DNA of 64,000 bases. Source: Roseibium aggregatum (GTDB lineage Bacteria > Pseudomonadota > Alphaproteobacteria > Rhizobiales > Stappiaceae). The notes under the pieces are model-generated. The model had not been told where the DNA came from, did no database searches, and worked only from the letters and a program-made list of their open reading frames with translations. The position numbers and the translations under genes are program-made. This document shows positions 34,956 to 43,201 of this stretch, in pieces. Each line of letters opens with the position of its first letter. The stretch's first letter is position 1. The stretch is taken from assembly GCF_017309185.1 (NCBI RefSeq), contig NZ_JAEKJZ010000004.1:372001-436000 (forward strand). Reading direction: 5' to 3'.

Positions 34956-36575
34956 ATGTCGGAATTTGACTTTATTGTCGTCGGTGCCGGATCGGCCGGT
35001 TGCGCGGTGGCCAACCGGTTGACGGAAAACGGAAAATACAGCGTGCTTCTGCTCGAAGCGGGTGGCAGCGACCGCAATTTCTGGATCTGGATGCCGATCG
35101 GTTACGGCAAGACCTTCTTCCGGAAAAGCGTCAACTGGATGTATTCCACCGAGCCGGTCACGGCCTTGAACAACCGCACCTCCTACTGGCCGCGCGGCAA
35201 GGTGCTGGGCGGGTCCAGTTCCATCAACGCCATGGTCTATGTCCGGGGACAAAGAGAAGACTTCGACGGTTGGGAACAGATGGGCAATCCCGGCTGGGGC
35301 TGGGAGAAAGTGCTGCCCTATTTCAAGAAAATGGAAACGAACGACCGCGGCGCGGATGCCTTTCGCGGTGGCGATGGCCCGGTTCATGTGAAGACGACCG
35401 ACGGTGACCGTCACCCGCTCTGCGAGACGTTTTTCGAGGCGGGCGGGCAGTTGCAGTTTCCCTATAACGCGGACTTCAACGGAGCGAGCCAGGAAGGCGT
35501 CGGCGCCTACCAGATGACGGTCAAGGACGGGTTGCGCATGTCGGCGGCGCGGGCCTATCTCGCTCCGGCACGGGGGCGTATGAACCTGAAGATCGAAAGC
35601 CATGCTCATGCGACGGCGATCCTGTTCGACGGCAAGCGTGCGACGGGCGTGGCGTACCGTCAGGGCGGTGTCGACAGGAAGGCGGTTGCGCGCAGGGAAG
35701 TCATTTTGTGCGCCGGGGCGATCAATTCGCCGCAACTGCTTCAGCTCTCGGGTGTCGGGCCCGGCGGCCTGTTGCGCGGCAAGGGAATAGAGACCGTTCA
35801 TGATCTGGACGGAGTCGGGCGCAACCTCCAGGACCATCTCTGCGTCGACTATCTGTACCGTTCGAAAGCGTCGACCTTGAACGAGCAGCTCAATCCCTGG
35901 TACGGCAAGCTTTGGCAGGGGATGAAGTATCTCGCCACACGGCGCGGGCCACTGTCGCTCGGTCTCAACCAGGCCGGCGGTTTCGTAAAATCCCGGCCCG
36001 ATCTGAAGAGCCCGAACATCCAGCTGTTCTTCTCGCCGGTGAGCTACACCAAGGCTCCCGAAGGCGAACGGCCCTTGATGAATCCGGACCCGTTTCCCGG
36101 GTTTCTGCTTTCCGGGCAGCCGACGAAACCGTCGAGCCGGGGGCATCTTCAGATCCGCTCGTCCGACCCCTTCGAGGCGCCCGAGATCCATCCGAATTAT
36201 CTTGCCACCGACCACGATATCCAGGAACTGCTCGAGGCGGCGAAGATCTTGCGTCAGCTCGCGCAGGCTCCGGCGCTTGCCGATATTATCGAAGCTGAGA
36301 TCGAACCCGGCCTCCACATTCAGACCGACGAAGAGTTCATCGCCGATCTCCGGGAACGGGCCATCACCGTGTTTCATCCGGCGGGTACCTGCCGCATGGG
36401 GCCGGACGCGCAAACCGATGTGGTCGATGCCCGGCTGCGGGTTCACGGTATCGAAGGGCTTCGGGTCGCCGACGTCTCCATCTTCCCGACGCTGACCTCC
36501 GGCAACACCAACGCACCCGCCATCATGGTGGGCGAAAAGGCGGCCGATCTCGTTCTCGAGGATCTTGCCGACTGA
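34956..36575 (+). CDS. GMC family FAD-dependent alcohol dehydrogenase (choline dehydrogenase-like)
   Basis: 539 residues. FAD motif DFIVVGAGSAGCAVANRL at 5-22, GMC signature 1 PRGKVLGGSSSINAMVYVRG near 83-102, signature 2 CAGAINSPQLLQLSGVGP near 245-265, catalytic His in ITVFHPAGTCRMG and the closing NTNAPAIMVGEKAADLV. Oxidises primary alcohols (choline-type, polyethylene glycol or sugar alcohols in the family). Under box D and next to an aldehyde dehydrogenase cluster, an alcohol to aldehyde step is likely. Confidence 0.93.
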   Translation: MSEFDFIVVGAGSAGCAVANRLTENGKYSVLLLEAGGSDRNFWIWMPIGYGKTFFRKSVNWMYSTEPVTALNNRTSYWPRGKVLGGSSSINAMVYVRGQREDFDGWEQMGNPGWGWEKVLPYFKKMETNDRGADAFRGGDGPVHVKTTDGDRHPLCETFFEAGGQLQFPYNADFNGASQEGVGAYQMTVKDGLRMSAARAYLAPARGRMNLKIESHAHATAILFDGKRATGVAYRQGGVDRKAVARREVILCAGAINSPQLLQLSGVGPGGLLRGKGIETVHDLDGVGRNLQDHLCVDYLYRSKASTLNEQLNPWYGKLWQGMKYLATRRGPLSLGLNQAGGFVKSRPDLKSPNIQLFFSPVSYTKAPEGERPLMNPDPFPGFLLSGQPTKPSSRGHLQIRSSDPFEAPEIHPNYLATDHDIQELLEAAKILRQLAQAPALADIIEAEIEPGLHIQTDEEFIADLRERAITVFHPAGTCRMGPDAQTDVVDARLRVHGIEGLRVADVSIFPTLTSGNTNAPAIMVGEKAADLVLEDLAD

Positions 36576-36697
36576 AAACCCTTTGGGGTTCCCCAATCGT
36601 CGCCTGGTGTTGCGTGTCACTTTAAAATGGCTCAAAAACGCCCAGGTTCGAAGGAAATCCGCGGATTGTTCCGGAGGATGGGAATTGGGAAATCGTC

Positions 36698-37216
36698 ATG
36701 ACTTTTCTTATCGGTTTTGTTGTTTTTGCCACTGTCTTGCGGCTGGGGTCGCTTGCCGTTTCGATCCGTAACGAAAAACGCCTGCGCCGTGAGGGGGCGG
36801 TCGAATATGGCGCCGGGACGTCCCGGGTTCTTGCCTCGACCCATGTCGGCTTTTATCTCGCCGCTATCGCGGAAAGCGTCTGGCGCGCTGCTCCTTTTTC
36901 CTGGGTCAATGCGACGGGGCTGGTTGTCTACACCCTGTCCATGGTCATGCTTTTCTGGGTTATCCTGACGCTCGGTCGGTTCTGGACGGTCAAGATCTTT
37001 ATTGCCGGCGATCATCGGTTGAACAGCAATTGGGTCTTCCGGACGGTGCGGCACCCGAACTACTTTCTCAACATCATCCCGGAACTGGTCGGCTTCGCCC
37101 TGGCGCTTCAGGCCTATATGACCCTGATCGTCGGTCTTCCCATCTACGCGGTCATTCTCCACCGCCGCATTCAGGAGGAAGAGCAGGCCATGCGGGATCG
37201 ATTCCCGGAGTATTGA
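36698..37216 (+). CDS. Isoprenylcysteine carboxyl methyltransferase (ICMT) family membrane protein
   Basis: 172 residues with four to five hydrophobic segments. The C-terminal FRTVRHPNYFLNIIPELVGF is the ICMT/PEMT-like motif that binds S-adenosylmethionine. Bacterial relatives have no known prenylated protein substrate; some methylate phospholipids or small isoprenoid compounds. Stands alone after the GMC gene, 122 bp downstream; convergent with the next gene. Confidence 0.88.
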   Translation: MTFLIGFVVFATVLRLGSLAVSIRNEKRLRREGAVEYGAGTSRVLASTHVGFYLAAIAESVWRAAPFSWVNATGLVVYTLSMVMLFWVILTLGRFWTVKIFIAGDHRLNSNWVFRTVRHPNYFLNIIPELVGFALALQAYMTLIVGLPIYAVILHRRIQEEEQAMRDRFPEY

Positions 37217-37279
37217 GCTGTCACCGCCCCCTGGACGGGGGCGAGGCCGGATCCGCAGCCGGTTTCATGTTCGGATCGC

Positions 37280-38851
37280 TCACAGGCCTTTTTCTTCCAG
37301 AAACCGGTTTACCGTATCCAGACAGACCTTCAGGGCGGGTTCATAGTCGACCAGGATGTGGTTGCGGCTTTCAAGCGGAACGAATTGCGCGTCGGGAATG
37401 CCGGCCGCCAGCGCGCGGCCCAGTTCGAGGGGGATGCGCTGGTCATATTTGGCATGAAGAACGATCGTCGGTGCCTTGACCTTTGCCAGCCGGTCACGCA
37501 CGTCGATATAGCCGAAAGCATCCTGGAAGCGCGCCGCGTTGCGCGGCGAGGTGGTCTGGCGCTGGAACTCGTCGAACCATTCAAGATCCTCGGCGCTCGC
37601 GTCCGGAAGGAAGGTCTGCGAGAAAATATGACGGTAGGCCGGGTTGTCGGTGCCCCAGCCGAGTTCGGTCAGGGTCAGGACCGCCTCGCGTCGGGCCTGC
37701 TCTTCCGGCGTAGCGAGATGACGCCATCCGGCTGCATAGCCGCTGATCAGAACGAGCGCGCTCACTCTCTCTGGGTGGCGGACGGCATATTCGATCGAGA
37801 CGGCGCAGCCTTGCGAAATGCCAAGAAGCGGGAAACGCTCGAGCTTGAGCTTGTCGGCGACGGCCTCGAGATCCTCGACGAAGGCGTCGAAGCTCAGGTC
37901 GGAAACGTCCCAGTCGGACAGGCCGCAGCCGCGTTCGTCGTAGCGGATGAATGTGCGGTTACGCGCCATGGTGGCGAAGCTCTGACCCCATATCGGGCTC
38001 GCCCAGTCGAACTCAAGGTGATTGAGCCAGTTGGCCGCCTTCAGGAGCGGCGGTCCGGAACCGATGGTCGCATAGGCGATCTTGGTGCCGTCGGCGACTT
38101 CGCAAAAGCCGATTTTCTGCGCGCGCAACGCGTCGGCGGAAACGAGGCCCGCGGTTTCGACACGGCGGCCCTGTTTCGCTCCGCTCTTGCCGGAAGACCG
38201 TTGAGCGGGGAATCCTTTTTGAGAATGAAGAGCGGTCTGTGACGATTTCTGCTCCGGTTCCCTGTCCTGATACTCGGCCGCTCCCTCCGGATCGGCATGG
38301 GACCACAGGGCCAACCACTTCCTTGCCGACATGGGATCCATGTCCTTGTGGGTGGCGAGCCGTCTGAGGACCTCGACATGAGCCCGTTCCGCATCGACGC
38401 GTTCGGCGATCAGCCAGGTGGCGAAGGCGTCGTCTCCCGCGTTGTCGAGCCCGCCGAGCAATTGGCCGTCGAGTTTCCCGGCCATGGCTTCAAGCTCCGG
38501 GATGCTCAATCGGTCGGCTCCCTCCCGCAGGCTGGTATGGATGTCGCGAATGTCGACACAGGCGTTTTGAATGTTGAAATGGACGCGTTCGCGGTCCGCG
38601 ATAATCCGTGTGTTGTCCGGTGCGTCTACAACCCGCCGCAGCTTGCTCAGAGCCCAGCGTAACGCGGCCTTCGGGTCGTCGGGAACGTTCCAGAACAGTT
38701 CGCACAACCGCTCGCGCCTGTGCGGGCGGCCGGTCGCCACGAGGAATGCAAGAAGAGCACGGGCTTTTTTCGAAGCGGGTAAAGACCTTTCCTGTCCCTG
38801 TGTCACGACGCGAAGCTCGCCCAACAGGAATACCTCAAGCTCTTCGCCCAT
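37280..38851 (-). CDS. SARP-like DNA-binding domain fused to alpha/beta hydrolase
   Basis: 523 residues from ATG 38851. Residues 5-95 look like a winged-helix trigger domain of the SARP/OmpR type (ELEVFLLGELRVVTQGQERS, KKARALLAFLVATGRPHRRE, LFWNVPDDPKAALRWALSKL), followed to about 190 by a helical BTAD-like part. A polar linker (about 195-235) leads to an alpha/beta hydrolase (245-523) with Ser346 in LLGISQGCA, Asp470 in LHAKYDQRIP and His498 in ESRNHIL, a complete catalytic triad. Single-gene unit on the minus strand. Known members of this architecture are few; it may hydrolyse a small ligand to switch transcription, but that is inference. Confidence 0.88.
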   Translation of the reverse strand: MGEELEVFLLGELRVVTQGQERSLPASKKARALLAFLVATGRPHRRERLCELFWNVPDDPKAALRWALSKLRRVVDAPDNTRIIADRERVHFNIQNACVDIRDIHTSLREGADRLSIPELEAMAGKLDGQLLGGLDNAGDDAFATWLIAERVDAERAHVEVLRRLATHKDMDPMSARKWLALWSHADPEGAAEYQDREPEQKSSQTALHSQKGFPAQRSSGKSGAKQGRRVETAGLVSADALRAQKIGFCEVADGTKIAYATIGSGPPLLKAANWLNHLEFDWASPIWGQSFATMARNRTFIRYDERGCGLSDWDVSDLSFDAFVEDLEAVADKLKLERFPLLGISQGCAVSIEYAVRHPERVSALVLISGYAAGWRHLATPEEQARREAVLTLTELGWGTDNPAYRHIFSQTFLPDASAEDLEWFDEFQRQTTSPRNAARFQDAFGYIDVRDRLAKVKAPTIVLHAKYDQRIPLELGRALAAGIPDAQFVPLESRNHILVDYEPALKVCLDTVNRFLEEKGL

Positions 38852-38905
38852 CAACGGCCCTCTCTGTCAAAAAAACAACGATAGGAATTACGATTATCAT
38901 TGCTT

Positions 38906-38929
38906 TTACAACGGTGACAACAACGGTCG
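38906..38929. promoter_or_regulatory. 24-bp motif upstream of SARP-hydrolase, copy 1
   Basis: TTACAACGGTGACA followed by ACAACGGTCG. It matches the motif in the crp upstream region (39863-39886) at 19 of 24 bases on the same strand. It begins 55 bases upstream of the hydrolase start. The remaining 277-bp gap holds a tailing small frame without a start codon and nothing else I recognise. Confidence 0.5.
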
Positions 38930-39128
38930 TGTGGCCAAGGCGCGTGCCGGTAGGCGAGTGGTTCGAAACGGACGTTGCGGTAGGTCCGGTTGCCGATCGT
39001 TTGACCGGACAGGAAATCAAGCACTGTTCCGTGGCAGGCGGTGTTCCGCTTGTCCTGTGCTGCGCTCCTGGAGAGGGGGTGCCTTGAGATTTGGCTCAGG
39101 TTCAGAGCCAGCAGGCAGAAACGGCAGT

Positions 39129-39830
39129 TTACTCCGATTCCGCGATGTCTTCGAGCTTTTCGCGGTCACGGATAATGAGCCAGCCGTCCTTCAGGTCGAC
39201 GACCTCGGCGCGTTGCCATTTGCGCAGGCATCGGTTGACGTTCTCACGAGTGACCCCGATCAGGCTGGCGATTTCCGACTGCGACATGGACAATTTGCCG
39301 AGCGGTTTCTCGGGGCTTCCGGGCGCGGTGGTCGTAACGCGGAGAAGCGCCTTGGCGAGGCGGGAGGGCAGATCGTAAAACGCGATTTCCATCATCCGTT
39401 CGTCAGACCGGCGTACCCTCTTGCAGAGCAACTCGATGAGACGGATCGAGAGGCTCGGGTCGCGGTGCAGGACCTCAAGCAGGGATCGTCGCTCGAGCAC
39501 GACCATGGTGCAGTTCGTCAGGGCCTTGACGTTCGCGGATCTTTCTCCGCCGTCCAGCAGCGCGATCTCGCCGAAAACATCTCCGGCGCTCAGTTCGGAT
39601 AGGGTGACGTCGCGCGCGGAAGGGGTTTGCATGCTCACGCGCACGGTGCCTTCCGCGATGGCCATCATGCTGAGGCCGGGGCTTCCCATGTCAAAGACGG
39701 TCTGGCCCGCCTTGTACCGTTTGATGTGGGCGAAGGACGCCAGATCGACCTTGCTTTTTTCGTCCAGTGCTTCGAAAATCATGCTCCGGCTCAGGAGCTT
39801 TTCCTTGGCGATGCTGTCTTGATCATCCAT
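39129..39830 (-). CDS. Crp/Fnr family transcriptional regulator
   Basis: 233 residues from ATG 39830 (a TTG five codons upstream is less likely). Cyclic-nucleotide-binding beta barrel at about 15-130 (KRYKAGQTVFDMGSPGLSMM, LSAGDVFGEIALLDGGERSA; the FGEIALLDGGxRSA block contains the Glu and Arg that hold cAMP in Crp) and a C-terminal helix-turn-helix (LSMSQSEIASLIGVTRENVN). No N-terminal cysteine cluster, so not Fnr itself. It diverges from the FecR-cyclase pair across about 120 bp, which suggests it senses cAMP made by that cyclase. Confidence 0.92.
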   Translation of the reverse strand: MDDQDSIAKEKLLSRSMIFEALDEKSKVDLASFAHIKRYKAGQTVFDMGSPGLSMMAIAEGTVRVSMQTPSARDVTLSELSAGDVFGEIALLDGGERSANVKALTNCTMVVLERRSLLEVLHRDPSLSIRLIELLCKRVRRSDERMMEIAFYDLPSRLAKALLRVTTTAPGSPEKPLGKLSMSQSEIASLIGVTRENVNRCLRKWQRAEVVDLKDGWLIIRDREKLEDIAESE

Positions 39831-39862
39831 TGTTCGCACTTTCAACTATCAAACCCCTGTCA

Positions 39863-39886
39863 TTACCACGGTGGTAACAACGATTG
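39863..39886. promoter_or_regulatory. 24-bp motif upstream of crp, copy 2, with embedded palindrome
   Basis: TTACCACGGTGGTAA (39863-39877) is a perfect odd palindrome, followed by CAACGATTG. It starts 33 bases upstream of the Crp start and shares 19 of 24 bases with the motif upstream of the SARP-hydrolase gene. Candidate autoregulatory operator. Confidence 0.6.
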
Positions 39887-39954
39887 AGATTTAAGCGTCA
39901 CATCATAGACCATTTGGTCAGAAAACGATTTCCAGAAAGTCTGCCGAGGAAGTA

Positions 39955-40473
39955 ATGCCCCAACGAATATCCGTAATCTTCGCCATACTGTCCTGCTTAG
40001 CCGTGATGGCCCCGTTGTCAAGTCCCGCTCAGCAAGCCGGCGGCTGTGTCAGGACGGAAGCGTCGGATCCGGCGCGGGTCATCTTCAAATGCGCAAACGG
40101 ACTGGTACTCGAGGCCGAGGCAGCGGCGGTCCTGCAAATCCAGGACGTGGACGGGCAGACCCGGCCGGACAGCGTGGACCTGACGGGACGCGCGCTCCTG
40201 ATCGAAGTGGCGCCGGGGAGCGGCCCGTTCCAGATCCTCACACCGCACGCGATCGCCGCGGTTCGCGGAACCGTTTTCATCGTCGATGTGGGCAAGGAGG
40301 TCACCTCGGTCTTCGTTGAACGTGGGGAGGTCGAGGTCACCAGACGTGGCGGTTCGTCGGGAGTAACCCTGACGGCCGGCGAGGGGGTCGACGTTTCGGA
40401 GAATACGCCGATGGTCACCACGCAGTGGGGCCAGCAGAGGGTTGACGAGCTGTTGGCACGATTCGGACGATGA
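39955..40473 (+). CDS. FecR domain-containing secreted protein
   Basis: 172 residues with a Sec signal (about residues 1-25, ending PAQQAGG). The FecR-type domain is in FQILTPHAIAAVRGTVFIVD and VFVERGEVEVTRRGGSSGVT. Preceded by GAGGAAG. Its stop overlaps the cyclase gene by 4 bp (ATGA), so the pair is co-translated. FecR-fold proteins of this family often lie beside CHASE2 signalling proteins, suggesting it presents an envelope signal to the cyclase's periplasmic domain. Confidence 0.9.
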   Translation: MPQRISVIFAILSCLAVMAPLSSPAQQAGGCVRTEASDPARVIFKCANGLVLEAEAAAVLQIQDVDGQTRPDSVDLTGRALLIEVAPGSGPFQILTPHAIAAVRGTVFIVDVGKEVTSVFVERGEVEVTRRGGSSGVTLTAGEGVDVSENTPMVTTQWGQQRVDELLARFGR

Positions 40474-42359
40474 AACCCCACTTGCCTGTCTGGATGTTCG
40501 TTGGAGCATTCGTGATTGGCGGTATCTGGGCCGGCTGGCTCGGACAGCGTCATTTGGCAGGCACGGGGAGCTGGTTCGATCGGGTCGAGACCGTTCTGCT
40601 CGATTGGCGCATTCATGTCACCGGCACGCGCGCGTCGCCGGATAACGTCGTTGTGATCGCGATTGACGATGCAACGATTTCCGCGTCCGGGACACAGCCC
40701 ATCGGGCGCAGGCGACTTGCGCTCTTGATCGAAAGGATCAAGGCTGCCGGTGCGCGCGGACTGGCTGTCGACATCCTGCTGGTCAGCGCATCCGATCCCG
40801 AGGCCGATGCGGTTCTGGCCGAGGCGCTCGGTTCGCTTCCGACGGTCATCGCCGGAGCGGCGCAATTCGCGCAGGCGACACATTCAGACGCCTTGATCCC
40901 GGTGGCCGACGGGCAGCTCATGCCATTGGACGTCTTTTCGAAAGCTGCCTCCGTCGGTCTTGTGAACGTGGCGACCGACAATGGGGGCACGCCGCGTCAC
41001 ATTCCACTTCTGTTTCAGGTGCAAGGCAGCCTGGCACCGTCTTTCGCGCTCAGTGCCGCAGGCGTTTATCTCGGAGCCATGCCTTCTCTGACCGCCGAGG
41101 GAATACGGCTCGGGGAGCGCGTGCAACCGCTCGATCTCGGATGGCATATGCCGCTGAATTATTACGGTCCGCGCGGAACGGTCAGAACCATCAGTGCCCA
41201 GGACCTTTTCGACGGTGTCGCGGATCCGGCCGAGATCAATGGCCGGCTGGCCGTTCTCGGGGTGACCGCGACCGGAGTCGGCGACCGGTTCGCGACCCCC
41301 TTCGACCAGATTCTGCCTGGCGTTGAGGTTCAGGCGACGGCAATGGCTAATCTTCTGGACGGGTCTTGCCTGATTCGGAATTCCGCCGTCAGGTCGATAG
41401 ATGCTGTCGCAGCTCTTTTGATCACCTGTCTCGGCGTTCTGGCGGTGGTGGTGTTGCCGCTGGCCGCCGCCTCCCTGACCTTCATCGGCCTTCTGACAGG
41501 ATGGCTCGCGGCGATCACCGTTCTGTTCGGAAACGGCTACTGGTTCAATGGCGCGTTGCCGATCGTGGCCAGCGTTCCTCCCGTCGTGGCGCTGGTGATC
41601 TTGAGACAGGTGGCGGATCGCTACCGGACCCGGCGCCTGACGGTGGCGCAGGAAGCGCTCAGCCGGTTCCAGGCACCGGCGATCGCCAGACGCATCGCGG
41701 AGGACCCGTCCTTCCTGCTCGCGCCGAAGGAGCAGGACGTGGCCATACTGTTTATCGACCTGTCGGGTTACACCGGCCTGAGCGAGCGGCTCGGGCCCGC
41801 CCGCACCCGGGACGTGCTCAAGGCTTTCCATACGCTGGTGGTCAACGAGACCGGCAAGAACAACGGTCTCGTTCTGGATTTCATGGGCGACGGCGCAATG
41901 CTCGGTTTCGGTATTCCGGATGCCGGCTCAACGGACGCGGCCGATGCCTGTCAATGTGCTTTCGACCTTGCGCGCAGTGTCGGAGCCTGGATTTCCGACA
42001 GCGGCCTGGAGGGCGAAATCAGCGGCGTGCGGGTCGGGGGGCACTACGGGCAGGTTGTCCTGTCCAGGCTGGGGCACGAGAACCAGCAGCAGATCGCCGC
42101 GACAGGCGACTGCGTAAACGTGGCCAGCCGTCTTCAGGATGTTGCGAAGGGCCTGGAAGCATCGGTTGCCCTGTCGACCGATCTTACGGATGCCGCCAAC
42201 GCCTCCGCGGACGAGCCATTTTCCGCGCACCGTGTGGAAACAGCGGCCATCCGCGGCCGCCAGAAGCATCTGAGGGTCGGATTGTGGACCCGGCAGGAAA
42301 TCTTGAAGCCAATGCGGGTGGATGATCTGCCGGAACCGGCCGATCGACCGTCAGACTGA
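40470..42359 (+). CDS. CHASE2 sensor/class III nucleotide cyclase
   Basis: 629 residues. One N-terminal membrane segment (residues 8-25), a periplasmic CHASE2 domain to about 305 (DNVVVIAIDDATISASGTQP, GARGLAVDILLVSA), three membrane segments at about 311-378, then a class III cyclase domain from 420. Metal-binding D430 (LFIDLSGYTG) and D474 (FMGDGAMLGF) and the transition-state Asn550/Arg554 (CVNVASRLQ) are present. The Lys that selects adenine in most adenylyl cyclases is Asp470 here, and the partner position is Ala. Co-expressed with FecR; divergent from Crp. Confidence 0.93.
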   Translation: MKPHLPVWMFVGAFVIGGIWAGWLGQRHLAGTGSWFDRVETVLLDWRIHVTGTRASPDNVVVIAIDDATISASGTQPIGRRRLALLIERIKAAGARGLAVDILLVSASDPEADAVLAEALGSLPTVIAGAAQFAQATHSDALIPVADGQLMPLDVFSKAASVGLVNVATDNGGTPRHIPLLFQVQGSLAPSFALSAAGVYLGAMPSLTAEGIRLGERVQPLDLGWHMPLNYYGPRGTVRTISAQDLFDGVADPAEINGRLAVLGVTATGVGDRFATPFDQILPGVEVQATAMANLLDGSCLIRNSAVRSIDAVAALLITCLGVLAVVVLPLAAASLTFIGLLTGWLAAITVLFGNGYWFNGALPIVASVPPVVALVILRQVADRYRTRRLTVAQEALSRFQAPAIARRIAEDPSFLLAPKEQDVAILFIDLSGYTGLSERLGPARTRDVLKAFHTLVVNETGKNNGLVLDFMGDGAMLGFGIPDAGSTDAADACQCAFDLARSVGAWISDSGLEGEISGVRVGGHYGQVVLSRLGHENQQQIAATGDCVNVASRLQDVAKGLEASVALSTDLTDAANASADEPFSAHRVETAAIRGRQKHLRVGLWTRQEILKPMRVDDLPEPADRPSD

Positions 42360-42379
42360 GCGCGGGCTCCGGTCCGCTT

Positions 42380-42943
42380 TCAGAGTATCTTGTAGAGCGT
42401 GGCGTCGCGCCGGATCATGTGATGAAACAGAACGGCTGCGATATGCACGGCGAACAGGGCGAACAGAATCCAGGCGCTCCATTCATGAATGGCCGATAGA
42501 GTTCCCGCGATTTCAGGCGATTTTCCGATCGGGCTCCAAACCGTGACGGCGCCGAACCACTTCAGCGGGAAACCGTGCGCGTTGGTGGCCAGAAACCCGC
42601 TGACGGGCATCACGATGAGAAACAGATAAAGAAGACCGTGAACGGATTCCGCCGCGATTTTTTCCATCGCGCTTCCTTCCGCCGGCGGCTTGCGGGCGAT
42701 CAGCTTGTTGCCGACACGGACAAGCATCAGCCATAGGACCAGGAAACCGAAGCCCTCGTGCAGCATGTAGAAGTCCATCTTGGCATCGTTGTTGACGTAG
42801 TGGATGAGGAAACCGAGCGGCCAGGTTGCCAGGACCAGAACCGCCACGAGCCAATGCAGCAGACGGGTCGTCACGGCGTAGCGTTCGGACGGGGCCAGGG
42901 GGGTGCCTGCCGCCGAAGTTTGTGTCTGCAGGGTTTCCGACAT
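42380..42943 (-). CDS. Cytochrome b561 family membrane protein
   Basis: 187 residues, four transmembrane helices. Haem-ligand histidines lie in RLLHWLVAVLVL, MLHEGFGFLVLW, VHGLLYLFLIVMP and FAVHIAAVLFHHM. A quinol or superoxide-quinone electron carrier in related proteins. Single gene; its upstream gap (42944-43201) has the palindrome CTTGTACAAG at 42961-42970. Confidence 0.93.
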   Translation of the reverse strand: MSETLQTQTSAAGTPLAPSERYAVTTRLLHWLVAVLVLATWPLGFLIHYVNNDAKMDFYMLHEGFGFLVLWLMLVRVGNKLIARKPPAEGSAMEKIAAESVHGLLYLFLIVMPVSGFLATNAHGFPLKWFGAVTVWSPIGKSPEIAGTLSAIHEWSAWILFALFAVHIAAVLFHHMIRRDATLYKIL

Positions 42944-42960
42944 TTCTCTCTCCGTAAGGT

Positions 42961-42970
42961 CTTGTACAAG
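42961..42970. promoter_or_regulatory. Palindrome upstream of cytochrome b561
   Basis: CTTGTACAAG, perfect 10-bp palindrome 18 bases upstream of the cytochrome b561 start. Possible operator or promoter-core element; no partner site seen. Nothing else is recognisable in 42944-43201. Confidence 0.3.
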
Positions 42971-43201
42971 GCGTCGGGGTCAAACACCGCAACGTCCGCC
43001 CGCCTCCCGCGCGCGCCTCGGCAGGATGGCTGGACCATGCCAGAAAACCTACGTCAAAGACACGATCTCCGCTACCGTTTGAAGCATGCGCAAACCAGTC
43101 TTGTGGTCGCTGCCGCCCCGTTTTGTCTAAGGCGGAAAGACGCGCTGGACCTGTGACGGACGGCACTGCGTCGATGGCAGACCCACATTTGGGGAAAGGC
43201 G

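Noticed and set aside
34734-36635. A 633-codon minus-strand frame opposite the GMC gene
   Set aside because: The plus strand carries a full GMC enzyme with every signature; the antisense frame has none.
38876-39087. Short plus-strand frame with a hydrophobic run and an end at 39087
   Set aside because: No plausible start codon or ribosome site; it overlaps the promoter motif of the SARP-hydrolase gene.
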